NCBI RefSeq assembly: GCF_910596095.1
Contig: NC_056545.1
Location: forward strand, 7,637,567 to 7,701,566
Length of the DNA stretch: 64,000 bases
Direction: 5' to 3'
Origin: Thunnus maccoyii
Taxonomy: Eukaryota; Chordata; Actinopteri; Scombriformes; Scombridae
Of this stretch, positions 35,801-47,351 are shown piece by piece. Under the pieces are notes generated by a model. It saw nothing but the letters and a program-made list of their open reading frames with translations, was not told where the DNA came from and did no database searches. Both the position numbers and the translations under genes were made by a program. The number at the start of each line of letters is the position of its first letter. Position 1 is the first letter of the stretch.

Positions 35801-38800
35801 GAGGCCTGGGAGGAGACGGAGCAGAGCAAACGCCCAGTCAGGAATATACGATGTGGATAGCGGCGGGAAAAATGCCACTCGGGAGCCTCGAGTGAAGAAT
35901 CCACAAGGCCCCCCAGCAAAACACAAACAAGGCTTCATGACTTTCAACAAAAGTTTTCACACTAAGGAACTCAGGTGAATATATATGTATGGACTGACAT
36001 GAGAGAATAGTTGAAATAATCAGATTAAATACTTGCCAAAAAAAGGGAATCTTACTTGTTTGAGAAGACATCGTAGATGCCGACTTTACCATCGTCTGTT
36101 CCGAAAGACAAGGATCCTTCTCTTTTAGGGTGCCACGCTAGCTGCAATGAAAGACAAGTAATACTCTTTATTTTATGTTGAGTGCTTCTTTTGGTGTCAT
36201 CTAAAAAAGTTTCTCAAAATGACTAACGGCTGTTGATAATGTGAGATGCTTCACTTTTATAATTAACAAACTTCCTCGCAGATGTTCTGGTCGCTCTGAG
36301 CAACTAAAAACAGATGTGTCAGGCTGATATTTGCTCTTCATTAGACGACTGACAATCATTCAGCCGTTGCATCAACCTCAGACATGATGGAGGTTTAAAG
36401 ATTTGGGTGAAAAATTGAGTCTGAATTATTATTTTATAGGCTGAGTCATTGCAAGTTTATACTAATGTCTCTTTTGAATATTACGCCTGCGAGTGGGTGA
36501 TAAGAGTGTGTGTGTGTGTGTGTGTGGTTTTATCGGCAGTTCAGTGTAAGCGTTTATTAAAAAGCAGACATTTAGAAGAGAAATGCTTTTTCTTTTTCCT
36601 CACATTTTAGACAAACCTCCCAGACCCCGACATGCTGACTGTATGAAATATAACTACGCTGTCTTTTCATAATCTCACACACCATTAAGTCTGGAGCTAC
36701 AACAATTAGTTGATTAATTGATTAGCAGATCAACAGAAAATGAATCGTCAACTATTTTTATAATTGCAAAATCATCATTTTTTATGCAAATACGGCAAAA
36801 ATTTGCTGGTTTCGGCTTCTCGAATGTGACGATTTAATGCTTTTCTTCGTCATACATGATAGTAAACTGAATGTCTTTAGATTTACAAGACATCTAAAGA
36901 TGTCACTGTTGACTCTGGGAAATTATAACGGGCATATTTCACTAATTTTTTTCACAGAACAATTAATGACGAATAACGAAACAAAAACATTTTTGACATT
37001 TTATGATATTTTAAAGCTACTCTTTCTCTTGAAGATGCATTTATGAAGAAAGGAATCTTTGGAAAAATTACAACTGCTCATATAACTGTTCATTAAACAC
37101 AAAAAGACACCACTTCACCCCTGAAATGTCATGTAATTAAAAAGAAAAAAAGGTATTTCTGAAGGATCTTCAGTTAAACTAAATGTTTAGTTACATCATG
37201 TAGGACTTTACTACTACACTGGTAAAAAAGATAAAAGTTCATCCTGAAAAAACTAAATGTAATTCAACTAAAACAGAGGTGACATCTTACCGCTGTGACC
37301 TTGGATTTGATGCCCTGCCAGAAGGACCTGGTGTCGTACTGGTTCTGGGTGGTCAGTGTGTTCCACACCCGGATCATGTTGTCGCCGACACCCAGCGCCA
37401 GACACCCTGCGCCGACGGGGGAGAACGTCAGGGCGTAGACGAAACCACCCAGGGTGGGCAGAGTCCAGCAGCAGTCCAGAGAGGCCAGGTCCCAGCATTT
37501 AATCTGCAAATTTTACAAGTCAAGTTTGCAAATAAACCACTTATCAAAAGTTATTTCTGCAACAAGATGAGTCCGCTTTCAATCAAAGGGCCCTTTTTGG
37601 AACAATATTAGTGAAGTAAAGTTCACATTAAGCTCATAAACAATAGTGCATCTACAAGAAATACATCTAAATATGTCAAACAGCCTTATGGTGCTTCTAG
37701 CAGATCAACAAACCCAGACTTTGTTTAATACGAACAGTTAAAAGCATTGACTTAACACTTATTCTTCACCAAAATTCACTCGATTCAGGTTTTTCCGTCT
37801 TTTATAAAACGGTAGACTTTCTGTCTTGAAAAAAGGTTAAACATATCCTGATACACACAGGTATGGATTTATAAAATAAGGGCTGAAGTTGCTGAATGTC
37901 AGGTAAGGCCCGACTCCTGATTTAGTATTTGAACTTCAAAAATCTCTAACCAGGCAGGATGAAAGGTCATCAGGTCTGTCCGATACGCAGTATATTCTAT
38001 ATAAACAAATACATCTTACACAAACAAGTACACGACAGGTCAAAGAAAGGCTGTTAAAACTGGACGTTGTGACCCACGTCTCTGTCCATGGAGGTGCTGA
38101 GGAGCAGCTCTCTGTCGTCCTGCAGGTGAACTGAACTCATGTTGAAGACGATCCTGCTGTGGTTCTGACCCTCTGAAGACGTCCCGAACAGAGTCCACCT
38201 CTGCTTCCCTGTCTTGGTCAAGTCCCACATCACCAACTCACCACTTGGGACACACACACACACACACACACAAACAAATATAAGCACAAGCATGCTCAGT
38301 AACTCATTTAAGCTTCTGAAGATCACAGAGCTTCTGTACGGTATTTATGCTAATTAGTCTCTGTCTTGTCACTGTGAGTGAGTTTCCATTGTCCCTGGAT
38401 TATGGTGCATAATATGTAATTGTCAGTGCAGATTCTAGCACAGAGCAAATGAAGAAGCCAAAAAGCGACTCACAATTCAAACAGAATTTGAAGTCAGTTT
38501 TTTTTGTAAGTCCATGTGCCTTTTTTACATTTTAGCAGTTCTGTTGTGTACAGTATCTTGTGTATTAAATAACCATACAGTAAAAAGGTCTTGTTAGTCC
38601 TCAGTAACCTCTGCTTACAACCCCGCTACCGTGAGACAACATCATAACATATGAAGGAAAAACAGTATGACAAGCTCAACCCAACACTACTGAGCTCTGC
38701 TGTTACATTTCATCAGTCTCCCTCTAATCCTTTCACTGAAAAGACGTGTGTACCTGAAGCAGCTGGACACAAGCTGTGTCGCTCGTCCCTTCGGCCAGTG

Positions 38801-41800
38801 GACGTTGAGCCAGAGTCTCTCTTTGACCCCGGGGTCAACTGCAGAGCCTCTTTTCTTCAGATATGGCAGCTTCATGGTCATCACACCTGCAAGGAGGGGA
38901 AGGAGGGGAGAGAAAGCAGAGAGTCGTCTGTGGGTTTGAGATGATTCTTTTATGTTTACTTAAAACTAATTTACTTAAAAATACTCCACCTATCTGCACC
39001 TTCAATACAAAAAAATCTAACTTCAAACTTCGGCTGGCTGAATCTCTCACCTTTGCCCTTTGCTGTGCTCCAGATCCTCACTGTCTGGTCTTTGCTCCCA
39101 GAGGCAAGATAGCAGCCCTTCTCCTCTCCTGCAGTTATGCCATTGGTTGCTATAGGATGATAAAAAAACAATAAAAAAAATCATCACCACATTTTCTATT
39201 TTTTTCTGTCAAAATTTTGTCATTTGTGCCGAATTAACACAAACATTCACGGCTACCTTCAGTGTCCTCGGGTCTGCTGTACAGGGTGTTCTCATTGGCC
39301 AGCGGCGACCACGCCAGCGAGTGGATCTCATCATCGTGTCCACGGAGACGGTGCATCACCTCGCCTTTTTTACTCACGTCAATCAGCACGATCATCCCGT
39401 CTTTGTACCTTAAACAGTATAATAACAGTGTTGCATATTTAGATTTTTATTTTTTAGGATTATTAGAGGAGCACAAGTTTACGTAAAGATAGTGTTTGAG
39501 AATCTGTTTCTCGAGAGGAAGGTGGTTTTGAGTAGTTTTAATTGATTCTGTAGCTGAAACAATTGAATCATTTTGACAAAAAAATAAAATCACACACTAG
39601 TGATGTTAAAATGAAGACCTTATAAAATCAAATGTAATCCCTGGTATTCATAAAGACTTTTCACATAAACTGCAAACACCCTGTGAAAACTGCAACAACC
39701 GGTCAAACCAGTCTCAAAAAGGAAACCAGTTAACCTAAACTGATTTGCCTGGAGGCAACAGCCAAATATGAAATTGTTTCACTCACGGGAGACTAAGCGG
39801 CCGAATTCCATCATGCTTTTAAAGTTATAATCTCGAAGATTTCATTTAAATGAATGTCTGTTAAGTCACTGTCTATCCCTGAATGGCGAGTCTATGGCCC
39901 GCTGATGAAAGCCCTTGCACTTGCAGGATTATGATTATTACATACCGGGTGTTGGTGGCGACTTTCCCGACATGCATTCAAATCAGCGGAGTTGACAGAC
40001 TCTCTCTTCATTCGCTTGTGTGTGAAGTGGCTTATATTTTAAAAGCTTTTTCTTATTGGCTTTTTACTTGTGAAGCTTTTATTGCTTCTGGACTTTATTT
40101 AGGAGAAAAACATGTTGTGATCCAGCAGAGTGTAGTGAGCTGTGTACTCTGTGGGCTTCTTACCCCACAGCCACACAGCTCCAGGTGTGGGGGGAGCAGG
40201 TGAGGCAGAAGATGGTCCTGGGCTCGGGGAAGAAGCTGGCGGTGTCTCCTGTGTGGTACCAGTGACACACCACGATGCCCTTCTCATCCCCTGAAACCAC
40301 CAGGTTTTTATCCACGGGGGACCAGTGCACGGCTGAGACGGGGCTCTGAGTGTGTAGACAATACAGCTTTAAGTGATTATGTTGATACTGTATAATAATA
40401 TAATTTTATTTGTCTAGTTTCAGTGGCAGGTTAATGTCTTATAACGGTCAGAATGATGTATCCAATGCTTTTCTACTTTGACAGGAAATCAATCACAGCT
40501 AAACATGTTTTTTGTTTTTTTCCAGGATTTTCAGTTTTTGGTGTGAAAACTAACATTGTAACACGATCTAGACACCTAATGTTTATATCTCAGTCTAAAA
40601 TCATTGTTATCAGTTTTAGCTGAGCATTAATTTGATATATTCAAAAGACAGAAGAAGCAAGAAAGCACTATTTGTATCACAGCATTGATGTAAAGTGTCT
40701 CGGATGTCTCACTCTTCATTCGTGTCATGCCAGCAAATTCAAATCCATTGTTTCTCTTCATTACAAATTGAGAATCACATCGATTCAGGGTCTGAATCTG
40801 TCTTTAAAAATGGAAGTCTCATCATCCTGTCTGTGGCTTCTATTTTTTGGGTAAAACCACATTAAAAATGACCCTTGAAGGTGGAATTTGAAGTAAATAA
40901 TGGAAAATAGGTCTTTTGGTTCCCCTGCAAAATAAAAACTGTTCTCCACATCCTGTCGAGTGAACTCCCTCTCTCCAGACCTGGGTCAGCAGCAGCCCAC
41001 TCAGACCACATCAGTACAGAAATGTGAAACCAAAATGTGTAACAGACTTGCTCATTTACTGGCATCATCACCGCTAAAAATCTGAGCAGAGAGAAACTGC
41101 TTCAGCATCTGAGCTGGGAAAGCTGCCTCATCACCTCTGTACCCGCTGCAGAGCTGAATGCAGCCTGCAGGGGGCACCAGGATGTCATGAAGATGCCACA
41201 GACCGTAAAAAAATAAGGACGTAGTCATTGTGTCACCACACAGTGGTTTATGGACTGCTGTTTTGAAGCATGGATGTATTATAAAGAGCTGGATACCGGA
41301 CCAAAAATGGCACCTATTCGGTCCAATAAGCTAGCGCATACACCAAAAGAAGTTTCTAGTTTCCGGGTTTGCTTCTGCGTTGTGCGGCCCACTGAATATG
41401 TGCAGTAGTGTTTCTCCCACTCGGCCCTCAGACGTTACATTACGATGTCGTCACAGATTTTTAAATTGCTTTTCTCAGCTTGAATAAAGTTTTAGAATTA
41501 TAAAACCTCCATGGATCAAAAATTCATAACAGAAAGAGTCATTATTGACCTCGTTTGCAGTTCAAGGTGTCCTATCAACAGTTTTACAGATGTCTTTTTG
41601 GGTCTGAGGGGGATTTTTCACTGCAATACTGCAAGTGACCACTGGGAAAAACTGGCTCCAAGGCTGATCAGCAGAGCCCTATCCAGCTCTTATAATACAT
41701 CCATGTTTTGAAGCCTCGGGTTTAGCAATTTGACCATCGCCATCTTGGACTTGACCGTCGTCTTTGATTTTTGGAGCCAGAAGTGACCATATTTGTACCA

Positions 41801-43333
41801 GAGGTTGGAGCTGACCCTTGTGCTAGCTGCTAGTTTGGTTAGCACTGTGCATTTACAGTCTATGGTTAACTGTGATAATGATAATGCTAGCGAAAATGAG
41901 CATTAGCGGAAAAAATTAGCAGATTTTTGTTACAATTAAACACTGAACAAGACTTTTTTAGGTGACCAAAATGTTACAATTAACTTTAATGAACTGAAAA
42001 CACATTGTGAAATAGCGGCAGCTACGCCTATACTCTGTGAATCTGGGGTTAAGCCATGGTTACATTATGTAATCAACGTTGTCACCATGGTAGCGACTTG
42101 TCAATCACAAGGTAGCCACGCCCTAAAGTATACCCTGCTTTATCGTCTATTTTACTCTAAATGGGACCATAATTTACAAAATGAACATCATGCTGTATTG
42201 AGGAAGACTTGAAACTAGCGATTGAGACCATAAACTCATTAGGAAAGTGTTTACTGGGGTAATAAATCAAAGGAGAAGCAGCATTTTCTCATAGACTTCC
42301 ATACAATCAGACTTCTTTTTGCAACAAGTGTAGTCGCCCCCTGCTGGCCATCAGAAAGAATGCAGGTTTAAGGCACTTCCGCATTGGCTTCACTTTTCAG
42401 ACAGGGAGCTACCTGCTTGGAAGATGCAGTCTCTTTGCCAACAACAGAACTCACCTGATGAGCTGCATACTCTCTAATAAGAGTCTTGTTGTCTGAATCC
42501 CAGAAGAGAACATTCCCATCATTGGAGGAGCTGACACAGATGTGACTCTGGCCTGCATGCTGACAGAACGCAAAGCCTGACACTAAGCCTTTATGGCCGA
42601 CCAGCTCACCTGAAAATACATAAATGAATACACAAAGGGTTGAATGTCAGTTTCTTCACAATGCTGAAAAAGACCAGTTTAAAACACAAAGATATTCACT
42701 TTACAATGATATATAACAGAGATGAACAGCAAATCCTCACATTTGAAAAGCTGGAACCAACCGCTGTTTGAAATTGTTGCTTGATAAATGACTTATAAGA
42801 TAAATTGTCTGATTGTTTTAGCACTCATCTCAAGACAAGACTCAGTTTAAATGATGATTTCAAGGATTTTAACAAGACAATTTAACTTTTTAGTGGAAAA
42901 ACCATATCAGACACAGATTATTATTCAAAGTATATTATTTTATATACATCTTAAAACTTGTCTGGAGGGGATATTTAATGTTTCATGACACCAATCCACC
43001 CAGGTGATCGGATATGTGTTTCTTTTGGCTCAGGGCTGCAAGAGAGGTAATCACCACACCTGAGATGATCAGATCCACTTCATTTAGACAAAGACATGAC
43101 TTTTACTGGCGTTTCACACTGATTTTATACAACAGAGACTTCCAGACAAACACCAGAGTGAGCCTTGTGCTGGGTGTGACAGAAGACTCACCTGCGACTC
43201 TGCAGGAGGACGCAGACACATCAATCAGGTAGATGATGTTTTTGGCTCCGACGCCCAATAAACCGCTGCTGTTGACGTCACTGCAGCGCGAGCAGTACCA
43301 GTTGGGAGAGGCGGGGAGCGACCTATCGTGCAT
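23836..43333 (-). CDS. gemin5: Gem-associated protein 5 (GEMIN5), 28 coding exons
   Basis: Exons (minus): 43333-43192, 42609-42455, 40345-40164, 39408-39257, 39149-39051, 38886-38754, 38243-38078, 37503-37291, 36141-36056, 35805-35723, 34333-34197, 33652-33579, 32671-32490, 32126-31987, 31422-31251, 31131-30916, 30823-30767, 30668-30543, 29718-29623, 29295-29158, 28415-28268, 28119-28000, 27864-27654, 27442-27182, 26714-26552, 25635-25131, 24264-24177, 24000-23836. Every junction keeps frame: 1469 residues (human 1508). GEMIN5 recognises the snRNA Sm-site code and cap for SMN-complex snRNP assembly and also modulates translation. Exons 1-15 encode the two WD40 propellers, with SPNWYC near the N-terminus and [11 protein letters not shown] corresponding to the human cap/RNA-binding tryptophans. 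Exon 16 is a lysine-rich then acidic linker. Exon 18 holds [20 protein letters not shown]. Exons 19-24 form the TPR-like dimerisation region ([20 protein letters not shown]). Exons 25-28 are the C-terminal RNA-binding region. The start matches the conserved N-terminus. Confidence 0.97.
24475..24800. mobile_element. Family B MITE-like element, degraded
   Basis: In gemin5 intron 26, beginning gatggtggaaagtta and ending with acttaagtaaaaatc. The blocks aagtacatttac, agagggaaatattgtac and gagtacatttac mark the same family as the 17013 element. Termini are worn. Confidence 0.6.
25795..25960. mobile_element. Family A element remnant
   Basis: In gemin5 intron 25. Reverse orientation, recognised from aaatcgatcatcaaaa and ccaacgattagttgttctgt. 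Heavily diverged. Confidence 0.4.
29890..30430. repeat. Interspersed repeat, family E
   Basis: In gemin5 intron 18. It shares agcagctag..agct, ctatgttcaacca and ggaactgcagagtca with the sequence near 62900-63140. Boundaries are approximate. No coding potential. Confidence 0.45.
36510..36527 (+). repeat. Short (GT)n microsatellite
   Basis: About nine GT units within gemin5 intron 8, seen directly. No splice site is nearby. Confidence 0.85.
36690..36975. mobile_element. Family A element
   Basis: In gemin5 intron 8. It begins ggagctacaacaattagttg, a worn family terminus, with gatcaacagaaaatgaatcg following. The right end is eroded. Confidence 0.6.
38250..38272 (-). repeat. (GT)n microsatellite at the gemin5 exon 7 acceptor
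   Basis: Eleven CA units on the plus strand, read as GT on the transcribed minus strand. Only the bases tcccaag separate the repeat from the exon 7 start at 38243. The acceptor therefore has a GU-repeat instead of a normal polypyrimidine tract. Confidence 0.9.
41170..42390. repeat. Composite interspersed repeat in gemin5 intron 2
   Basis: About 1.2 kb with blocks seen widely in fish genomes (ggagccagaagtgaccat, cgccccctgctggccatcag, ggtagccacgccctaaagta, gaggaagacttgaaactagc). It contains the nested element at 41269-41705. No open frame of note. Family recognition is from memory. Confidence 0.55.
41269..41705. mobile_element. Nested 437-bp MITE with 8-bp target duplication
   Basis: The left end catggatgtattataaagag continues ctgga (41269-41293). 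The right end is its reverse complement less one base (41682-41705), giving terminal inverted repeats of about 24 bases. The 8-bp direct repeat ttttgaag flanks both sides exactly (41261-41268 and 41706-41713), as expected for hAT-type insertion. No transposase is encoded. It sits inside an older repeat in gemin5 intron 2. Confidence 0.85.
42655..42830. mobile_element. Family A element, partial
   Basis: In gemin5 intron 1. Carries aaacacaaagatattcactt and cctcacatttgaaaagctgg, the reverse-orientation interior of the family. Termini are lost. Confidence 0.55.
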
Positions 43334-43681
43334 GGTGCCTAGGACACTTTAAAGTTAAACGTTTTAATAATTAAGTGTGAAAAAAACGAAAACAAACTCC
43401 TCACATGTTAACATCACTGTCGCAGCAACTACATCAACGGCCGTACGTTCAGCGTGGTGTCGTAAATCGTGCCGGTTCTTAGTACGGAATCGTAGCTGGG
43501 TCAAAATACATTTACAGCTGTTTAACATTGCATTTTAAATAAATCACTACTTGGTCTGACAATTCATTAATTGTAAATTTATAATAAATCTCAAACGCCA
43601 CATAGTACCGAAGAAAACTATTACATAAACAGAGGTTAACTGTACCGTAAAGCGAACGCTAAACCGTCGTAAAAATGCAAC
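43334..43681. promoter_or_regulatory. Bidirectional gemin5 / mrpl22 promoter
   Basis: Only 348 bases separate the two start codons, so both 5' UTRs and promoters must fit here. CpG dinucleotides cluster near 43436-43495 (cggccgtacg, tcgtgccgg, tacggaatcg), with no TATA box at a convincing place. The head-to-head arrangement is the same in human. Confidence 0.75.
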
Positions 43682-46600
43682 ATGGCCACCGCTATGACAG
43701 GACGTGGTAAGAGTAATGTAGCCTAATTATCTACAAATTTGTCATTACCTGGTATTATTAACTGTGTCTTCTGCTGGTGTTTTTAACTGCATCTTACCTG
43801 TTTACAGGTATCGCTGTCGTTAGGAATCTAACTGGGCTGTTGCGGTAAGTAACGCTACATCGATATCAGTAACGTTAGCATCAGAGCTAGCAAGCTATCA
43901 CTGTCACTGCAGAAGGACAAATCAAACTCATATTGGCTACTTCTCATTTACATTAAAGTTATCTTTGCATAATATATTCGGCTAAAATCCTTTAAAGTAT
44001 CCATAAACAGGAGGTGTAGTTAAGAATTAATTAAAGGGAAATTTAATTTAAAACATTGCTCGTTTTGGTTAGTTTGTAGGGTGAAGAAAATGTTTTTGTC
44101 GAGTAGCATTTAGAAATACACAACTACAGTGTGACTTTACCGTCTAATGGTGGCAGTTCCTGGTTGTTTTTGGTTGAGACATGGCACGATAAACTGTAGT
44201 TACTGGGTTATACTGAGAGATGTTTCTAATATTGTTCTAATATTTTGTCCATCCCATTGAGGGAGACTAAATATTAGAAACACTTGTCAGTATAAGTCGA
44301 CACAGTTCAACAGCACCACAAACTACAGCCTCCAAAATCATGAAGGCAGGATTTATTGGAGGGCTGTTATATTACACTGCATTAATTTTGTCTTGGTGTT
44401 TTTTTTGTTTTTTTTTGTTTTTTGGGTTTGTTTTTTGTTTTTTTTTACATGTAATGATAACTTTCATAGAGCTGCAACGATTAGTAAATTGACTGGAAAT
44501 CAATTGCCAACCATTTTGATAATAGATTAATCACTTTGAGTATTTTTTTTCCAGAAATAAACAACAATAAAAAAACAAATTCTCTGGTTCCAGCTTCTCA
44601 AATTTGAATATTTTCTGGTTTCTTGAATCTTCTATGACAACAAACTGAATATCTTTGAGTTGTGGACTGTTGGTCGGGACAAAACAAGACAATTTAGGTT
44701 GCATTAAGGGCTTTGGGAAACAGTGATTGACATTTTTCACCATTTTCTGACATTTAATAGACCAAACAACTAATTGATCAATGGAGAAAAATTTGAATCT
44801 TATTCATTATGAAGAAAAATCAGTATCAAAAATGCATACTTCAGTCATATACAAAGAATTCCAGAAGATTCCACATAACATAATAAGCCATTTTCATCCT
44901 GAAACACAGGCACAGCTGGGCTTCTTTTACATAGGGGTGTTTGTGGCCTTTCGGGTGTAGCATTGTAACAAGGCTCAGTTCACAGTATCAGCATTAAACA
45001 TAGTGAGACATCAGTGTCACATTATAATCAAATGTAATGGTGTTCCAAGAAAGGCAGAGGAATCTCCATGTTGAAAACACGTTGCATACATGCAGAGGTG
45101 TATTCTAGAGTTAGGAGGCAGAGTTCAGAGTCCTTACTGCAGAATGTTTTGGTGGACAAAGACCTGTAGCACCTCCCAGACAGGTTCCATGATTGTACCT
45201 GCTCTTTCTGATTATGTGTTTGATGTACAGAGATTTGTGTGACGGTAGAGGTGAGCCTGTGATTTTTTTGATGCTCTGTTTTCAAAGCAACACAGCTTTT
45301 TGTATGTGTGAAGGTCTGAGCTTGCTCTCTCCAGGTTACCGGTTCTGGTCGGTGGCCCTCAGCAGCTGTCATGCCTCCACACCAGCACTCCGCTGGAATC
45401 AAAGACCTGGGAGAGGAACAACCTGAAGGTGTATCCACCGCAGCTTCCGGACGAGCCCCGCAGACCAGCAGTGAGTCTTTCATAAATATTAACCGAATAA
45501 GCAGAGAAGATCTTTTGTTATTCCTGCGTGAAGAATCTGAAATGTTTTTTTTTTCTTTTCACAGGAGATCTACCACTCCAGGAGACAGATTAAGTACAGC
45601 AAAGACAAGATGTGGTACCTAGCCAAAATGGTGAGACGTTCAGGAGACACTATTTTGTCATAAATATCACATCCTCAAAACAGTTTTGTGCCAGAACATG
45701 AAGCAGTAAATCATGTCTCTTCCACTTTAAACATGATGTATCCCATGATGGTCTGTCACTGTGTGCATATATTATTAAATTTCTATTCTATTTCCAAAAT
45801 AACTGACTCAGAGATCATAAGTCCACTAAGCCTGTACAAACGGGCTGAGTGCTTTCTAGTTTTAATCTCATCTGTTGCATGCAGCATTTTTTTTCCCTGT
45901 TATTTTGTCGATAGACTCGCTGTGCTTAGGGTTGACTAAAGTATAATAGCTGCAGTTAAAAAGCGGCCTCCTCAGGCAGCGCAACACCCCGCCGCCCTGA
46001 CAGCTGTGCAAGAAACCTTCGTTCGCTTGTCTCATCTAAATGTTCGTTCTCCTCCACAGATCCAAGGGATGAGTATCGACGAGGCCATCGCGCAGCTGGA
46101 GTTCAACGACAAGAAAGGGGCTAAGATCATGAAAGAGGTCTGTAGCTGCGTGTTCAGTTCAGCCTTCCTGGCTGTTGTACTTGTTTGATACAACTAGAGA
46201 CCTCAGTCACAGATAGGTTTAATGAAGTGCCTGTATGATTTTTTAAAATGTTCCCCTTTTTACTGCTATTATTCATGCGTTATTTTGACATCATCCCCCT
46301 TATCCTTGTTTCTTCAGATTCTTCTGGAAGCTCAGGAGAAGGCAGTTAAGAATCACAACGTAGAGTACAAATCTAACCTGTATGTAGGTAAGTGTCTGCA
46401 CATTAGGAACACAACTCATCAACTAGTTAGCTTAACACATTTTAACAAGTTGATTCCGCTCTACATTAGGATCAAGTAATGTGACGCCCATTAGTAATGG
46501 CTCAATATGTCTCAACATAAAACATTTGTTATTGAGTAGTTTTTGAGACATTCTGCGAACTAGCAAGACAAACGGACAAGAAGATAAGACTGAGAACATA

Positions 46601-47270
46601 TAAGCAATATTATTTTAGGATGCAGTACATTTTTTTAATATTTGGACATTGAAACTTTCTTCAAAGACTTAAAAATGAAAAACTTTTTCCTCTCCAAACA
46701 TATTCAGAAATCTCACATTAGTCATCATGCTGTCAGCCATTGTGCCAAAAGCAAATAACAAATATTTCAAAGTGACAAAAAAATGACCTTCAGTAGGAGG
46801 GGAAGCTGGTAAATGAATATTTCGGTAAAAAGCAGCAGATTTCCTTTCTGTTCAGAGCTGAGCAGAGCGAGTAATTTATATAGAGTTGCGGACGTCATTA
46901 CAGATAAGCCATCCTTATTATTTTGACTTGTTTTCATTCAAAGGCACCTCTACGAATCAAATGAGTAATTCTGTACCTTATCTTTCTCTCTGTTTATCTC
47001 ATCCTGTCTTTCCATCACACACTGTCTCCTCCCGTCTCCCCTCCCGTCTCCCCTCCCGCAGCTGAGTCCCACACCGGCAAAGGGAAGTACCTGAAGCGGA
47101 TCCGTTTCCACGGCAGGGGGATGTTTGGCATCATGGACAAAGTTTACTGTCACTACTTCGTCAAACTGGTGGAGGGCTCGCCACCCAAAACAGAGGAGAA
47201 GACGAGCTTCGACCAGGCAAAAGAGTACGTCCAGAGCCTCAAGAACCGAACCATCATCCACAGTCTATAG
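43682..47270 (+). CDS. mrpl22: Mitochondrial ribosomal protein uL22m (MRPL22), seven exons
   Basis: Exons: 43682-43706, 43808-43844, 45335-45470, 45565-45630, 46060-46137, 46318-46387, 47062-47270. All join in frame to 206 residues, the same length as the human protein. It is a structural protein of the mitochondrial large ribosomal subunit near the exit tunnel. The N-terminus ([15 protein letters not shown]) is basic and presumably a matrix-targeting signal. The uL22 body includes [49 protein letters not shown] and [18 protein letters not shown]. The C-terminus is [16 protein letters not shown]. Exon 5 uses a weak donor (gtctgt). The first ATG at 43682 is used; a second in-frame ATG lies four codons on. 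Confidence 0.96.
44468..44825. mobile_element. Family A element, well preserved
   Basis: In mrpl22 intron 2. Begins agagctgcaacgattagta, with the interior ttgtggactgttggtcggga and ttttcaccattttctgaca close to the copy at 18880. The right terminus is worn. Non-coding. Confidence 0.75.
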
Positions 47271-47345
47271 ACCAGACAACCAGCAACATATTTTACCCCA
47301 ACTGTTTCTTCTCTGTCTGTGTGTATATTTCATTTGACATTTGTA

Positions 47346-47351
47346 AATAAA
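47346..47351 (+). other. mrpl22 polyadenylation signal
   Basis: AATAAA lies 76 bases past the mrpl22 stop, in a spacing and context typical of a short 3' UTR. Confidence 0.75.
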
